In this document: one piece after another, positions 52,425 through 61,328 of the stretch | How positions within the stretch are numbered: position 1 is the first letter of the stretch | Layout: each line of letters begins with the position of its first letter | From: CADEFX01 sp046154585 | GTDB taxonomy: Bacteria > Pseudomonadota > Alphaproteobacteria > Rhizobiales > Hyphomicrobiaceae | Assembly (NCBI GenBank): GCA_046154585.1 | Contig: JBJXDX010000157.1 | Span: forward strand, 1 to 64,000 | Direction of reading: 5' to 3' | DNA: 64,000 bases | Position numbers and translations under genes: made by a program | The notes under the pieces: generated by a model | What the model was told of the DNA's origin: nothing | The model's input: only the letters and a program-made list of their open reading frames with translations | Database searches by the model: none

Positions 52425-53084
52425 CTATCTGCTGCTAGGCGTCCCAACGAACGGCTCGTCGGCGGTCGGCCAGGCCTGATTGCCGCCCAGCGACGAGATG
52501 CGTGATCGGGGAATGAGTGCTACGGACGCTTCCCGCGGTAGAGCGCGCGTCTCCGGCGCCAGCGCCAAGCGCGGCGGCGCAGTGCGGCGGCGATCCGGTT
52601 CGAGTTTTCCTGCGGAGGCCGTGGCGCGTCGCGCGGCCTTGCCGGGCGGTGTGTTCTCACGAGTTCGGCCCGCGACGACAGGGTCAGGTGTCCGATCCGA
52701 TGGAGGCAGGTATTCAAGATTAGGCTGGGCGCTGGACACCCGAGCATCCAAACTGATCTGGCGCAGCACCTCGGCCTGCGCCCGTCCGTCTGGAATGCGA
52801 TAAACGACGATTCGACGTTCGAGCACCTGTGAACTGCGGCGCTCTATGGGTTCGAGGCGGTAGTGGGTCGCCACATCCTGCTCCGTGCTGTCGGGGGCCG
52901 CGAGAGGGATCGTCACGACAATCGAAGCGGCGGTTGTTGGCGACTCGCCGGCATGGGCCGTTGCGAAGCCCGTCATGACGACGAGAAACAGGACCAAAGC
53001 CAGGAGGATGGCGGATGTGATTCGCCCCTCAGCCGGTGCTTCGGCGGCGCCAAACTGCATGTGAGTCGCGCTGGCGATCTGCAT
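52425..53084 (-). CDS. secreted protein resembling a free-standing subtilase prodomain
   Basis: From ATG 53084 the product has 219 residues: a hydrophobic helix at 24-43 (ITSAILLALVLFLVVMTGF), a compact domain at 55-125 (VVYRIPDGRAQAEVLRQISL then DARVSSAQPNLEYLP), and a basic, proline-rich tail. The pattern of a strand followed by helix and xxRVxxAQPNxxY is that of I9-type propeptides of S8 proteases, where it folds and inhibits the enzyme. No protease domain follows here and none lies nearby. GAGAG precedes the ATG. The identification of the domain is by motif only. Confidence 0.6.
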   Translation of the reverse strand: MQIASATHMQFGAAEAPAEGRITSAILLALVLFLVVMTGFATAHAGESPTTAASIVVTIPLAAPDSTEQDVATHYRLEPIERRSSQVLERRIVVYRIPDGRAQAEVLRQISLDARVSSAQPNLEYLPPSDRTPDPVVAGRTRENTPPGKAARRATASAGKLEPDRRRTAPPRLALAPETRALPREASVALIPRSRISSLGGNQAWPTADEPFVGTPSSR

Positions 53085-53393
53085 CGCGCAAAGCTCTCGG
53101 GCGTTTAAGTCCGGTTTCCGCTGTATTTGCGGACTGGCTTTTCGGCGCTGGCCCCCCACACACCCAGCTCCCACCGTTATGCTACCTGATCGCCAGCAGG
53201 CCGGACAGGCATGAGATTTGCCGTCCTCCTCTTCGGTGCGGAGTGCGACGATCTTGCAACGGGTTGCATCGCGCCAACCTTGCGCAAACCGCCAATTTGT
53301 TCCATGCCGACCGCCCCGGTTATGCCCGCCCGGCGTGTTCGCGCTAAACTGGGCTTCTGCCGGTTGAACCGAGTGTTGGAAGCTATAGAGCCC
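53085..53393. other. upstream region of gltX, no gene seen
   Basis: This 309-base gap lies between the divergent prodomain-like gene and gltX and must contain both promoters. A perfect short inverted repeat TGCAAC-GG-GTTGCA at 53255-53268 could be an operator. Open frames across it lack ribosome sites and family resemblance. Confidence 0.4.
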
Positions 53394-54764
53394 ATGTCGC
53401 CCATCGTCCGGTTTGCACCGAGCCCAACGGGCCGGCTTCACATTGGCAACATCCGCACCGCGCTGCTGAACTGGCTGTTCGCGGCGAAGGCCGATGGAAC
53501 CTTCCTCCTGCGCCTCGACGATACGGACCGGGAGCGCTCGACGGAGGAGAATGCGGACGGCATCCGGCGCGACCTCGCGTGGCTCGGCCTCAACTCGGCG
53601 CGCGAGGAGCGCCAGTCGACGCGGCTGGAGCGCTATGCGGTGGCGGCGGAGACGCTGAAGGCGGCCGGCCGGCTCTACCCTTGCTACGAGACGGAGGATG
53701 AGCTAGCGCGCAAACGCAAGCGCCGCATGGCGCGCGGCCTGCCTCCGATCTATGACCGCGCCGGCCTTCGGCTCGACCCGGCAGAGCGCGCACGCCTGGA
53801 GGCCGATGGCGTTCGCCCGCATTGGCGCTTCCGGCTCAGCAACACTGACGCCGGCAACCCGCTCGAGCCCGTGCCCACACTTGTCGAATGGAACGACCTC
53901 GTGCGGGGGCACCATGCCATCGATGTCGGCTCCCTTTCCGACCCCGTGCTGATCCGTGCCGACGGCACGCCGCTCTATACGTTCACCAGCGTCGTCGATG
54001 ATATCGACTTCGGCGTCACGCACGTCATCCGGGGCGAGGACCACGTCACCAACACCGGCGTCCAGATCCAATTGTTCGAGGCATTCGGGGCCGCGCCGCC
54101 ACAGTTCGCGCATCATAGTCTGCTCGTGAGCGGCGACGGGCAGGCACTTTCAAAGCGCCTGGGCGCGCTATCGGTGGAAAGCTTCCGTGATATGGGTCTC
54201 GAGCCCATGGCGGTTGCCAGTCACGCCGCACTTGTCGGTACGTCGGATGCGATCGCGCCGCGGGCGGAGCTGAGCGAGCTCGTCGAGACATTCGATCTCG
54301 GCAAGTTGTCGCGATCACCGGGCCGGTTCGACGTGGAGGAGCTGAAGGCGCTCAACGCCAAGCTGCTGCATCATCTGCCCTATGCCGCCGTTGCCGACCG
54401 TCTGAAGGCTATGGGCGTGCCCGGTGGAGCCGATTTCTGGGAGGCGGTGCGGGGCAACCTCGAGGTGTTCGCCGACGTCCAGAAATGGTGGAGCGTGGTG
54501 GCGGGACCGGTGACGCCGGTCGTCGAGGACGCAGCGCTGGCGAGCCGTGCGGCCGGGTTGCTGCCGGCGGAGCCGTGGGATGCGACGACCTGGAGTGCAT
54601 GGACGGACGCAGTCAAAGCCGCCACGGGAACGAAGGGGCGGGCGCTGTTCCATCCCTTGCGGCTTGCTCTGACCGGGCACGAGGCCGGCCCCGAGCTCAA
54701 GGCGCTGCTGCCGCTGATCGGGAGGACGCGGGCAGTCGAAAGATTGAATGGTCGGGTTGGGTGA
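53394..54764 (+). CDS. gltX: glutamyl-tRNA synthetase
   Basis: A 456-residue class I synthetase: FAPSPTGRLHIGNIRTALLN holds the HIGH signature as HIGN, and the KMSKS loop reads ALSKRLGALS. It charges tRNA-Glu, or in some species also tRNA-Gln. Many alphaproteobacteria have two GltX proteins, and the HIGN plus LSKR form is seen in one of the two groups. Zinc cysteines of the enterobacterial type are not clear. The C-terminal anticodon domain is short (residues 320-456). ATG 53394 gives the usual start SPIVRFAPSPTGRLH; the upstream extension lacks similarity. Confidence 0.94.
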   Translation: MSPIVRFAPSPTGRLHIGNIRTALLNWLFAAKADGTFLLRLDDTDRERSTEENADGIRRDLAWLGLNSAREERQSTRLERYAVAAETLKAAGRLYPCYETEDELARKRKRRMARGLPPIYDRAGLRLDPAERARLEADGVRPHWRFRLSNTDAGNPLEPVPTLVEWNDLVRGHHAIDVGSLSDPVLIRADGTPLYTFTSVVDDIDFGVTHVIRGEDHVTNTGVQIQLFEAFGAAPPQFAHHSLLVSGDGQALSKRLGALSVESFRDMGLEPMAVASHAALVGTSDAIAPRAELSELVETFDLGKLSRSPGRFDVEELKALNAKLLHHLPYAAVADRLKAMGVPGGADFWEAVRGNLEVFADVQKWWSVVAGPVTPVVEDAALASRAAGLLPAEPWDATTWSAWTDAVKAATGTKGRALFHPLRLALTGHEAGPELKALLPLIGRTRAVERLNGRVG

Positions 54765-54778
54765 CGCTAGGCGCCACA

Positions 54779-55408
54779 TCACATATCGATCAGGCGCTCG
54801 TCGACGGTGGCGTGGGCGCATGGCATCGCGCACTCGTGCTCCTTTGCCGACGTTTCAGCTACTAGCACTGGCGCGACGACAGCCGGGCGCTTGCGCATGT
54901 AGGTCACGGGCATGGTCTGCTCACCCATGACCACATGGACGCCGTAGGACGTCACGTCGTAGCCCAGCTTCTCGAAAAAGCCGACGGAGTTGAGGGTGGC
55001 GCGGGTGCTGAAGCGCTCGAAGCCGGCGGCCGACGCGCGGGCCTCGGCGTCGCGCACGAGCCGGAGCCCGATGCCGGCACGCGTGAACAGCGGACGAACG
55101 AACACCGAGGTAATGCGCGCCTGCGTGCCGCTGTCGTCGGCGGGTGTCCAGCCGGCCGTGCCGACGAGCTCGTCATCGAGCCATGCCGCGTGCATGCTCT
55201 CCCACATCAGCCGCTCGGCGTAGGTCTCGGACCGGACGAACGCGGTGAAGGCGTCGATCTCGTTGGGGGTGGAGAAGCTGGCAGAAAGCAGCCTGAAGGC
55301 CGTGCTGTGCACGTAGCGGATGTTGGCCCAATCATCAACGCCAACGGGCCGGATCAAGATCCGGTCAGAGAGCGCAAGATCCGCTGTGAACCTCGCTTCG
55401 CTCGACAT
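54779..55408 (-). CDS. GNAT family N-acetyltransferase
   Basis: A 209-residue protein with a GNAT fold: RPVGVDDWANIRYVHSTAF at the start, ITSVFVRPLFTRAGIGLRLV (acetyl-CoA loop RxGIG, about 113-120) and the NSVGFFEKLGYDV block at 145-157. The final 40 residues (after TYMRKRP) are an extension with two cysteines and His, which may be disordered. Substrate unknown. It converges with gltX, 14 bases apart. Confidence 0.86.
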   Translation of the reverse strand: MSSEARFTADLALSDRILIRPVGVDDWANIRYVHSTAFRLLSASFSTPNEIDAFTAFVRSETYAERLMWESMHAAWLDDELVGTAGWTPADDSGTQARITSVFVRPLFTRAGIGLRLVRDAEARASAAGFERFSTRATLNSVGFFEKLGYDVTSYGVHVVMGEQTMPVTYMRKRPAVVAPVLVAETSAKEHECAMPCAHATVDERLIDM

Positions 55409-55550
55409 GAACGACCCGCAACTCGTCTAAGCGCAGGACTGCGCGACCAATTAGTACACGATCTATCCAGCGCTGCGAAGTCGGTTGATGCCCACTGCGG
55501 ACAAGTATGTGATGTTTTTCTGCAACACGCAGATGCGAATGGCTCGCGCT

Positions 55551-56594
55551 TTATCGCTGCGCTTGCTTCGTAGATAGCTGCGGAATTGTTTCAGCTTTGC
55601 GGTCCGGACGCTCGGTCGATGGCGCGTATTCAGCTTGCTTGCAGGAGCAGCCCTGGACGAATTCCTTGCGATAGCGGAATGCGGATTTGAGGCTCGTGTA
55701 AGGCTGGTTGCCCGACACGGAGACCATCTGCTCGACGGCCCCGCCAGGATTTTGATGGTAATAGAGCTCAGCCGGCGCCGCGCATTTCGACTGGCACATG
55801 TCGGCGTCGCGTTGGAAATGGTTCGGCAGCGTCGAGAAACTGACCGGGAAATAATACCCGTCGCACAGTCTCACGCATAAAGTGCGGTAGGTGGCGAAGG
55901 GAAGGGCGCCGAACTGGTTCGCGTTGCTGCCCGGGCCGGTGTCCTCGTCCTGCCAGAGCGACGAGAACGGATTGGTGGCGCCGCGGCGCTGTGCTTCCTG
56001 CTGGTAGCTGGCGCCGCAGTTGTTACGGGCAAGCTCCCGGATAATGTCGTCCTGATAGGAGCGGTCGCGCGAGCCCAGCAACTGCTGGCGCTGCGTATCG
56101 AGCTCGCGCAGCTTGCGCTGGGCATCGTCGGCCTGGGTGGAGAGATCGACGCACTGGCGCGTGCGCCGCAGCGATTTGGAGAAGAGAAAGTAGTCGAAGC
56201 AATCGGAGCGCTCGAGTTGGGCCTGCGCCGTTCGCGCGACGCGCTCGGCCTGGCGCAGATCGGCCTCCAGCCGCGGCAGCTGATCGCGCGATTGGGTTCC
56301 GCGCTGGCTCTCGGCCACGAGGCGCTGCTCAAGCTGGACGCAGATGGGATTCTGGCGAGAGCCCTGCACGGCGCCCGGATATTGCGGGCCTTGCTGGATG
56401 ACGGGCGGGGGCTGCTGTTGCGGCGCTGGGCGCCAGCCGGGGTCTCGCTCGCGCCGTTCGTAGCGGTCCGAGTTGGACCAGGGCCACCAGGCTGGCTGAG
56501 CGCGCGCGGAGCTGTGCACAACGGACAACAGCGTGGCGGCCAGAGCGATCAGGGCCGCTGACGCGAGAACGGTTCTGGCTCCGGCTTGCCTCAT
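55551..56594 (-). CDS. DUF2865 secreted protein
   Basis: A 347-residue exported protein (signal MRQAGARTVLASAALIALAA, cleaved after SARA) with a proline/glutamine stretch, an Arg/Gln-rich coiled coil at 85-190 and the C-terminal DUF2865: RTLCVRLCDGYYFPVSFSTL, then CQSKCAAPAELYYHQNPGG and QGCSCKQAEY. The spaced cysteines point to disulphides in the periplasm or on the surface. DUF2865 is frequent in Rhizobiales, function unknown. Both upstream and downstream genes are on the other strand, so it is monocistronic. Confidence 0.88.
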   Translation of the reverse strand: MRQAGARTVLASAALIALAATLLSVVHSSARAQPAWWPWSNSDRYERRERDPGWRPAPQQQPPPVIQQGPQYPGAVQGSRQNPICVQLEQRLVAESQRGTQSRDQLPRLEADLRQAERVARTAQAQLERSDCFDYFLFSKSLRRTRQCVDLSTQADDAQRKLRELDTQRQQLLGSRDRSYQDDIIRELARNNCGASYQQEAQRRGATNPFSSLWQDEDTGPGSNANQFGALPFATYRTLCVRLCDGYYFPVSFSTLPNHFQRDADMCQSKCAAPAELYYHQNPGGAVEQMVSVSGNQPYTSLKSAFRYRKEFVQGCSCKQAEYAPSTERPDRKAETIPQLSTKQAQR

Positions 56595-56756
56595 CGCCTA
56601 ATCCACGTTCGGCGGATGCGCGCACGATCCGCCTCGAATCTGTGTGTGACGCCATACTGATGATGCTGCATTATGGGGTCAATTGGGAGCAATTGCGGCG
56701 GTTGGGGTCTGCGATACACAGGCCATTGGCCGCCGGAGTGAGGGAAGGAAACGGGT

Positions 56757-57539
56757 ATGTTGCAGGAAGCAGCCGAGCGGGCAGCCGCCATGCTTCGGGA
56801 TGCGCGCAGTTCCGGACGCGCGATCAAAGGCCTGGCGGAGGATTGCCGGCCGGCGACGGTGGCCGATGGATATCAGATCCAGGCAGCCTTTCGGAAGCTG
56901 TGGACGGACAAGCTGGCAGGCTGGAAGATCGGCGCCACGGCGCCTCCGGTCATGGCCAAGTTCGGGGTGAAGGAGCCCTTCTGCGGCCCGATCTATGCGG
57001 CTGATGTCTACGCCAGTCCGGCCCGGCTCGAGACGCAGCGGTTCAACCACTACGTGATCGAGACCGAGTTTGCCTACCGGCTAGGGCGCGATCTTCCGGC
57101 CCGGTCGGCTCCGTATTCCCGCGGCGAGATCGTGGAAGCTGTGGATGCGGTGATCCCGGCCTTCGAGATGATCAACTGCCGCTACGAGGCCCTGCCGCTC
57201 GACAATGCGCCCGCCGCCGTCGCCGATTGCGGCCTCAACGGCGCCCTGGTGCTGGGGGCGCCCGTTACGGACTGGCGCACGATCGATGTGCCGGGCCACG
57301 TGGTCCGGCTGCTGGTGGATGGCGTTGTGAAGGGCGAGGGGACTGGGGCGTCGGCGCTCGGCGATCCGCGCAACGTCTTGGACTGGGTCATCAACAAGCT
57401 GTCGCGCGACGGCGTGAGCTTCTCCAAGGGGCAGGCGCTCTCGACCGGCACGTGCACGGGCGTGGTCAAGCTGGAGCCGGGGCAGGTGGCCGTCGGAGAC
57501 TTCGGCACCCTGGGCAAGATTGAGGTGCGGTTCGCGTAA
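56757..57539 (+). CDS. 2-keto-4-pentenoate hydratase / fumarylacetoacetase-fold enzyme
   Basis: A 260-residue enzyme like MhpD/DmpE hydratases: AGWKIGATAPPVMAKFGVKE near 55, metal ligands in YVIETEFAYRLGRDLP (Glu pair) and EAVDAVIPAFEMINCRY, then LNGALVLGAPVTDWR. These enzymes add water to 2-hydroxypenta-2,4-dienoate in meta-cleavage of aromatics or act on similar enols. No aromatic-ring cleavage genes are near, so its real role is open. ATG 56757 follows GGAAACGG. Confidence 0.87.
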   Translation: MLQEAAERAAAMLRDARSSGRAIKGLAEDCRPATVADGYQIQAAFRKLWTDKLAGWKIGATAPPVMAKFGVKEPFCGPIYAADVYASPARLETQRFNHYVIETEFAYRLGRDLPARSAPYSRGEIVEAVDAVIPAFEMINCRYEALPLDNAPAAVADCGLNGALVLGAPVTDWRTIDVPGHVVRLLVDGVVKGEGTGASALGDPRNVLDWVINKLSRDGVSFSKGQALSTGTCTGVVKLEPGQVAVGDFGTLGKIEVRFA

Positions 57540-57560
57540 AAGGCTCGCGTTGGGATCTGC

Positions 57561-58703
57561 ATGAGGACGAGCTGTAGCGCGGGACGCTCGTGGATTGTGC
57601 GCCTGGTCCTGGCGGCATTGGTTGGCATGGCCGTCGCGAATGTCGCGCGCGCCTCCGAGCCGAGCGCGGCGGAGGAGGCGGAACTCTCCGCGCGGGATCG
57701 GCGCATCCTGCGCAACTGGTCGGTCTACTGGAACTTCCTGATCTGGCCGGCCGGCAGCGCCATTTCGGTATGCTTTCTCGATCGCGATGCCGAGTTGCGC
57801 CGGCTCTTTGCCTCCGCCACCGAGGACTGGACGCGCATCGCCAACATCCGCTTCGACATGGGCGCGCCGCCGGGCTATCGCACCTGCGATCCGTGGGAGC
57901 CGAGCGATATCCGCGTGCACTTCCGCGCCGGCAGCTCGGGCAGCATCTTGAGCGGCAGCTCGTACGTCGGCACGACGAGCCTCAATGCGGCTCTGGGAAA
58001 GTCGACCCTGTTCATTGCGGTGCAGCCTTTGCCCGGCAAGCCCAGGCGGTCGGATGCTGAGCTGCGCCGGACCGTACTGCACGAGCTTGGCCATGCGCTC
58101 GGGCTTCCGCACGAACACCAGCATCCGGCAAGCCCGTGCGCGGCCGACTATCGCTGGAAGGAGGCGTGCGTCCGGCATCAGGCTCGGGCGGCGAAGGACG
58201 CAACCGCCCTCGATGCCAGCCGCTTCTCCCGGCAGCTTCGTGCGCAGTTCCTGCCGCGGACCGACCCGGTGGCGACGGGCCTGCCGGCCTACGACGTGCA
58301 TTCGATCATGCACTATCGCTTCGCGCCGCGGCTGCTGGCGAACGGACGCAACAGCGGCTGCTTCACGGACGGGCCGCGGACGCTGTCGGAGGGCGACGCT
58401 GCGCGCATGAAAATCCTGTATCCGCCGGATGCGGCTGCGCAAGGAACGTTTTTGAAGGCACAGGCCGAGATCTTCCGCCGGACGCTGGCCGGCAGCGGCT
58501 TGTCCCGCGTGGCGGCCACACGCCTCGCTGTCTTCGTGGAGGACCAGTTGCGCAGGCGGCACGAGGGCCTAGGGATCAAGATCGACGTTGTGGGTCTCGA
58601 CCTTCCGGAAACCGATAGCACCGATCTCGAAAAGGCATTGGCCGCACCAAAGACCATGGAGCTTCCCGAGGAATGCCGGCCGCCGGCAAAATCGGCCGAA
58701 TAG
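57561..58703 (+). CDS. secreted astacin-like zinc metalloprotease
   Basis: A 380-residue protein with a signal peptide (residues 1-31, ending VARAS). The metzincin zinc motif is complete: HELGHALGLPHEH with H174, H178, H184, catalytic E175 and E185 after the third His as in astacins. The Met-turn reads SIMHY (248-252), with Tyr as in M12A. Fold before it includes WTRIANIRFDMGAPPG and DIRVHFRAGSSG. Cysteines suggest disulphides. A helical C-terminal extension of about 90 residues is unassigned. It should cleave proteins outside the cytoplasm. Confidence 0.87.
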   Translation: MRTSCSAGRSWIVRLVLAALVGMAVANVARASEPSAAEEAELSARDRRILRNWSVYWNFLIWPAGSAISVCFLDRDAELRRLFASATEDWTRIANIRFDMGAPPGYRTCDPWEPSDIRVHFRAGSSGSILSGSSYVGTTSLNAALGKSTLFIAVQPLPGKPRRSDAELRRTVLHELGHALGLPHEHQHPASPCAADYRWKEACVRHQARAAKDATALDASRFSRQLRAQFLPRTDPVATGLPAYDVHSIMHYRFAPRLLANGRNSGCFTDGPRTLSEGDAARMKILYPPDAAAQGTFLKAQAEIFRRTLAGSGLSRVAATRLAVFVEDQLRRRHEGLGIKIDVVGLDLPETDSTDLEKALAAPKTMELPEECRPPAKSAE

Positions 58704-58952
58704 CTGAATAAAAGTGAAGGCGGACCCTCAGGCCAGCCTTGACGGTGAACCGGGCCTCGACGATAAGGCGGGCATGAGCCGGAACGCGCCAAAATCCGCC
58801 GTCTTCGAAGCAGCGCTTCGCGCTGACCACATCTGTTGCGGCAACCCAATTATTATCATTTCGAGCTAGGTCTAACGGCTGGCGCGCGGCCTGTTTCTTT
58901 GCCTCAAGTCTAGACAGAGAACCGCCCTCGCCAGCAGGTGAAGGGGTTACTC

Positions 58953-60338
58953 GTGGCACTGACGCTCTACAACACGCTGACGCGGCGGAAGGAATCCTTC
59001 CAGCCCATCGACCCCGGCAACGTGCGCATGTACGTGTGCGGGCCGACGGTCTACGACCACGCGCACATCGGCAATGCGCGCCCCGTGATCGTGTTCGACG
59101 TGCTGTTCCGCCTGCTGCGGCACGTCTACGGCGAGAAACATGTCACCTACGCGCGCAACATCACGGACGTGGACGACAAGATCAATGCGCGGGCGGCGGA
59201 GGAAGGCACCTCCATCCGCGAGCTCACCGAGCGCACGGCGAAGCAGTTCCACGAGGACATTGCCGCATTCGGTGTGTTGCAGCCGACCGTAGAGCCGCGC
59301 GCGACAGAACATATCCCCGGCATGGTGCGACTCTGCGAGACTCTGATCGCGAACGGCAATGCCTACGTGGCGGAAGATCACGTGCTGTTCGATGTCAGTT
59401 CCATGCCCGACTACGGGCGGCTGGCGAACCGGTCGCTGGCGGACATGGAAGCCGGCGCCCGCGTGGACGTGGCGCCCTACAAGAAAGGCCCCATGGACTT
59501 CGTGCTGTGGAAGCCGTCGAAGCCTGGCGATCCCGGCTGGCCGTCACCGGCTGGTATTGCCGCGTTGGGACGTCCAGGCTGGCACATCGAGTGCTCGGCC
59601 ATGGCGGAGCAGCACCTGGGCCAGGTGTTCGACATTCATGGCGGCGGCATCGACCTCGTGTTCCCCCACCACGAGAACGAGATCGCGCAGTCACGCTGCG
59701 CGCACGGCACGCCGGTGATGGCGAACTACTGGCTGCACAACGGCTTTCTGCAGGTCGAGGGCGAGAAGATGTCGAAGTCTCTCGGCAACTTCGTCACCAT
59801 CAACGAGCTGCTTCGGGACTGGCCCGGCGAGGCGATGCGGCTCGCCATGCTGGCTACGCACTATCGCCAACCCACGAACTGGACGGAGAAGGGGTTGGAG
59901 GATGCACGCCGCACACTCGATCATTGGTACGAGTTGACGGCGGACGCTCCGTCCGGCTCGCCGCTCTGCGCCGACGTGCTGCAGGCGCTCGAGGACGATC
60001 TCAACACGCCGCAAGCGATCGCGGCGCTGCACGCCTTGCGTTCGGAGGCGGCGAAAGGCATCAAGCCTGCGGCCGCGTGCCTGAAGGCGTCGGCGCGGCT
60101 CATGGGATTGCTGCAGTTGGCGCCGGAGGAATGGAAGGCCTGGCGGCCGGCGTCGCTGTCCATCGACGAACACAAGGTGCGGAATCTGATCGCAGCTCGC
60201 AACGCGGCGCGCAGAGCCAAAGACTTCAAGGAAGCCGACCGCATTCGCGACGAGGTTACGGCGATGGGCATTCAGCTCAAGGATGCGAAGGATCCGGCGA
60301 CGGGTGAGGTCGTGACGACCTGGGAAGTGAAGCGATGA
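58953..60338 (+). CDS. cysS: cysteinyl-tRNA synthetase
   Basis: A 461-residue enzyme with zinc and active-site features: MYVCGPTVYDHAHIGNARP (Cys and HIGH as HIGN), GWHIECSAMA, HHENEIAQS and KMSKS in GEKMSKSLGNF. It joins cysteine to tRNA-Cys. GTG 58953 is chosen because AAGGGG lies 7 bases upstream and MALTLYNTLTRRKE is the usual N-terminus; GTG 58938 would add five residues. The 249-base upstream region contains no gene I can support. Confidence 0.96.
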   Translation: MALTLYNTLTRRKESFQPIDPGNVRMYVCGPTVYDHAHIGNARPVIVFDVLFRLLRHVYGEKHVTYARNITDVDDKINARAAEEGTSIRELTERTAKQFHEDIAAFGVLQPTVEPRATEHIPGMVRLCETLIANGNAYVAEDHVLFDVSSMPDYGRLANRSLADMEAGARVDVAPYKKGPMDFVLWKPSKPGDPGWPSPAGIAALGRPGWHIECSAMAEQHLGQVFDIHGGGIDLVFPHHENEIAQSRCAHGTPVMANYWLHNGFLQVEGEKMSKSLGNFVTINELLRDWPGEAMRLAMLATHYRQPTNWTEKGLEDARRTLDHWYELTADAPSGSPLCADVLQALEDDLNTPQAIAALHALRSEAAKGIKPAAACLKASARLMGLLQLAPEEWKAWRPASLSIDEHKVRNLIAARNAARRAKDFKEADRIRDEVTAMGIQLKDAKDPATGEVVTTWEVKR

Positions 60339-60347
60339 GTGGGGTTT

Positions 60348-60375
60348 CCCTCTCCCCGTAAGGACGGGGAGAGGG
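60348..60375. repeat. CCCTCTCCCCGT/ACGGGGAGAGGG palindrome
   Basis: CCCTCTCCCCGT (60348-60359) pairs perfectly with ACGGGGAGAGGG (60364-60375), loop AAGG, ten bases after the cysS stop. This sequence type is a common dispersed intergenic palindrome in Rhizobiales; no T-run follows, so it may serve as mRNA end protection more than terminator. Confidence 0.7.
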
Positions 60376-60425
60376 GGAAGTGTGGCGCACCGAGTGCACA
60401 CGATCATTCGTGTTGAGGCGAAACC

Positions 60426-60821
60426 ATGACTGAAACACCTGTTCTCGATCACGTCAGCATGACAGTCAGCGACTATGGTCGGTCAAAGAGTTTTTACATG
60501 GCAGCCCTGAAGCCTCTCGGCATCACGTTGATGATGGAACTCGGAAAGGACGTCACGGGCAGGTCGGACGAGGCGGGCTTCGGGCGCGGCAAAGCGTATT
60601 TCTGGATTGCGCCCGGTAACGCTACGGGGCCCATCCACATTGCGTTCGGTGCCGCGACGCGGGCGGACGTCGATGCGTTCTATATCGCCGCCATGGCCGC
60701 TGGCGGGAAGGACAATGGGGCGCCCGGTATCCGCGCGCACTACCACCCTGACTACTACGGCGCATTCGTCCTCGATCCCGACGGACACAATGTCGAGGCT
60801 GTATGTAAGGCCACTCCGTAA
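60426..60821 (+). CDS. VOC family protein
   Basis: A 131-residue vicinal-oxygen-chelate protein: LDHVSMTVSDYGRSKSFYMA at the start (first metal ligand His), AYFWIAPGNATGPIHIAFGA and YGAFVLDPDGHNVEAVCK at the end (Glu ligand). Such small VOC proteins are glyoxalase-, dioxygenase- or resistance-like; the reaction is not predictable. It is followed by a GFA gene after 21 bases, likely one transcript with it. Confidence 0.88.
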   Translation: MTETPVLDHVSMTVSDYGRSKSFYMAALKPLGITLMMELGKDVTGRSDEAGFGRGKAYFWIAPGNATGPIHIAFGAATRADVDAFYIAAMAAGGKDNGAPGIRAHYHPDYYGAFVLDPDGHNVEAVCKATP

Positions 60822-60842
60822 GGTGGAACGAGGGGAAAAGTC

Positions 60843-61328
60843 ATGAGCAACTCGACCGAGGGGCCATATTCCGGCGGCTGCCAGTGCGGTGCCGTGCGCT
60901 TCTCCGTCGAGCGCTTCGGCCGGTCGTCGATTTGCCATTGCCGCATGTGCCAGAAGGCGTTCGGCGGCATCGGCGGCATTCTCGTGACGGCGCAAGGTCT
61001 GACATGGACGCGGGGCGAGCCGAAGGTGTTTCAAAGCTCCAATCGGGCCGAGCGCGGATTTTGCGCCGCCTGCGGAACGCCGCTGACGTTCGGCGTCGGC
61101 AGGTCCGTGGACGTGGCCGTCTGCGCGCTCGACGATCCCTCGGCGGCGCCCCCGATCGTGCAGCTGGCGCCGGAGTCGCGTGTCGCGTGGGCCGACGACC
61201 TGCCCGATCTGCCGGAACGCCCCCAGAGCGAAGCCGGCAAGGCCGCCGCTTACTACGCTTCAATCATTTCCCATCAACATCCCGATCACGACACCGACCA
61301 TTGGCCGCCGGAAGGCAAAGCGTCATGA
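60843..61328 (+). CDS. GFA family (CENP-V/Gfa-like) zinc protein
   Basis: A 161-residue protein with the two zinc sites of GFA proteins: GGCQCGAVRF (13-22), SICHCRMCQKAFGG (35-48) and GFCAACGTPLTF. The founding member was named glutathione-dependent formaldehyde-activating enzyme, but that activity is doubted, so function is open. A short tail with HQHPDHDTDH follows. AGGGGAAA precedes ATG 60843. Its stop overlaps the cimA start (ATGA). Confidence 0.9.
   Translation: MSNSTEGPYSGGCQCGAVRFSVERFGRSSICHCRMCQKAFGGIGGILVTAQGLTWTRGEPKVFQSSNRAERGFCAACGTPLTFGVGRSVDVAVCALDDPSAAPPIVQLAPESRVAWADDLPDLPERPQSEAGKAAAYYASIISHQHPDHDTDHWPPEGKAS

Noticed and set aside
57081..58562. 493-codon minus-strand frame
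   Set aside because: Antisense to the hydratase and astacin-like genes, both of which have complete catalytic motifs.
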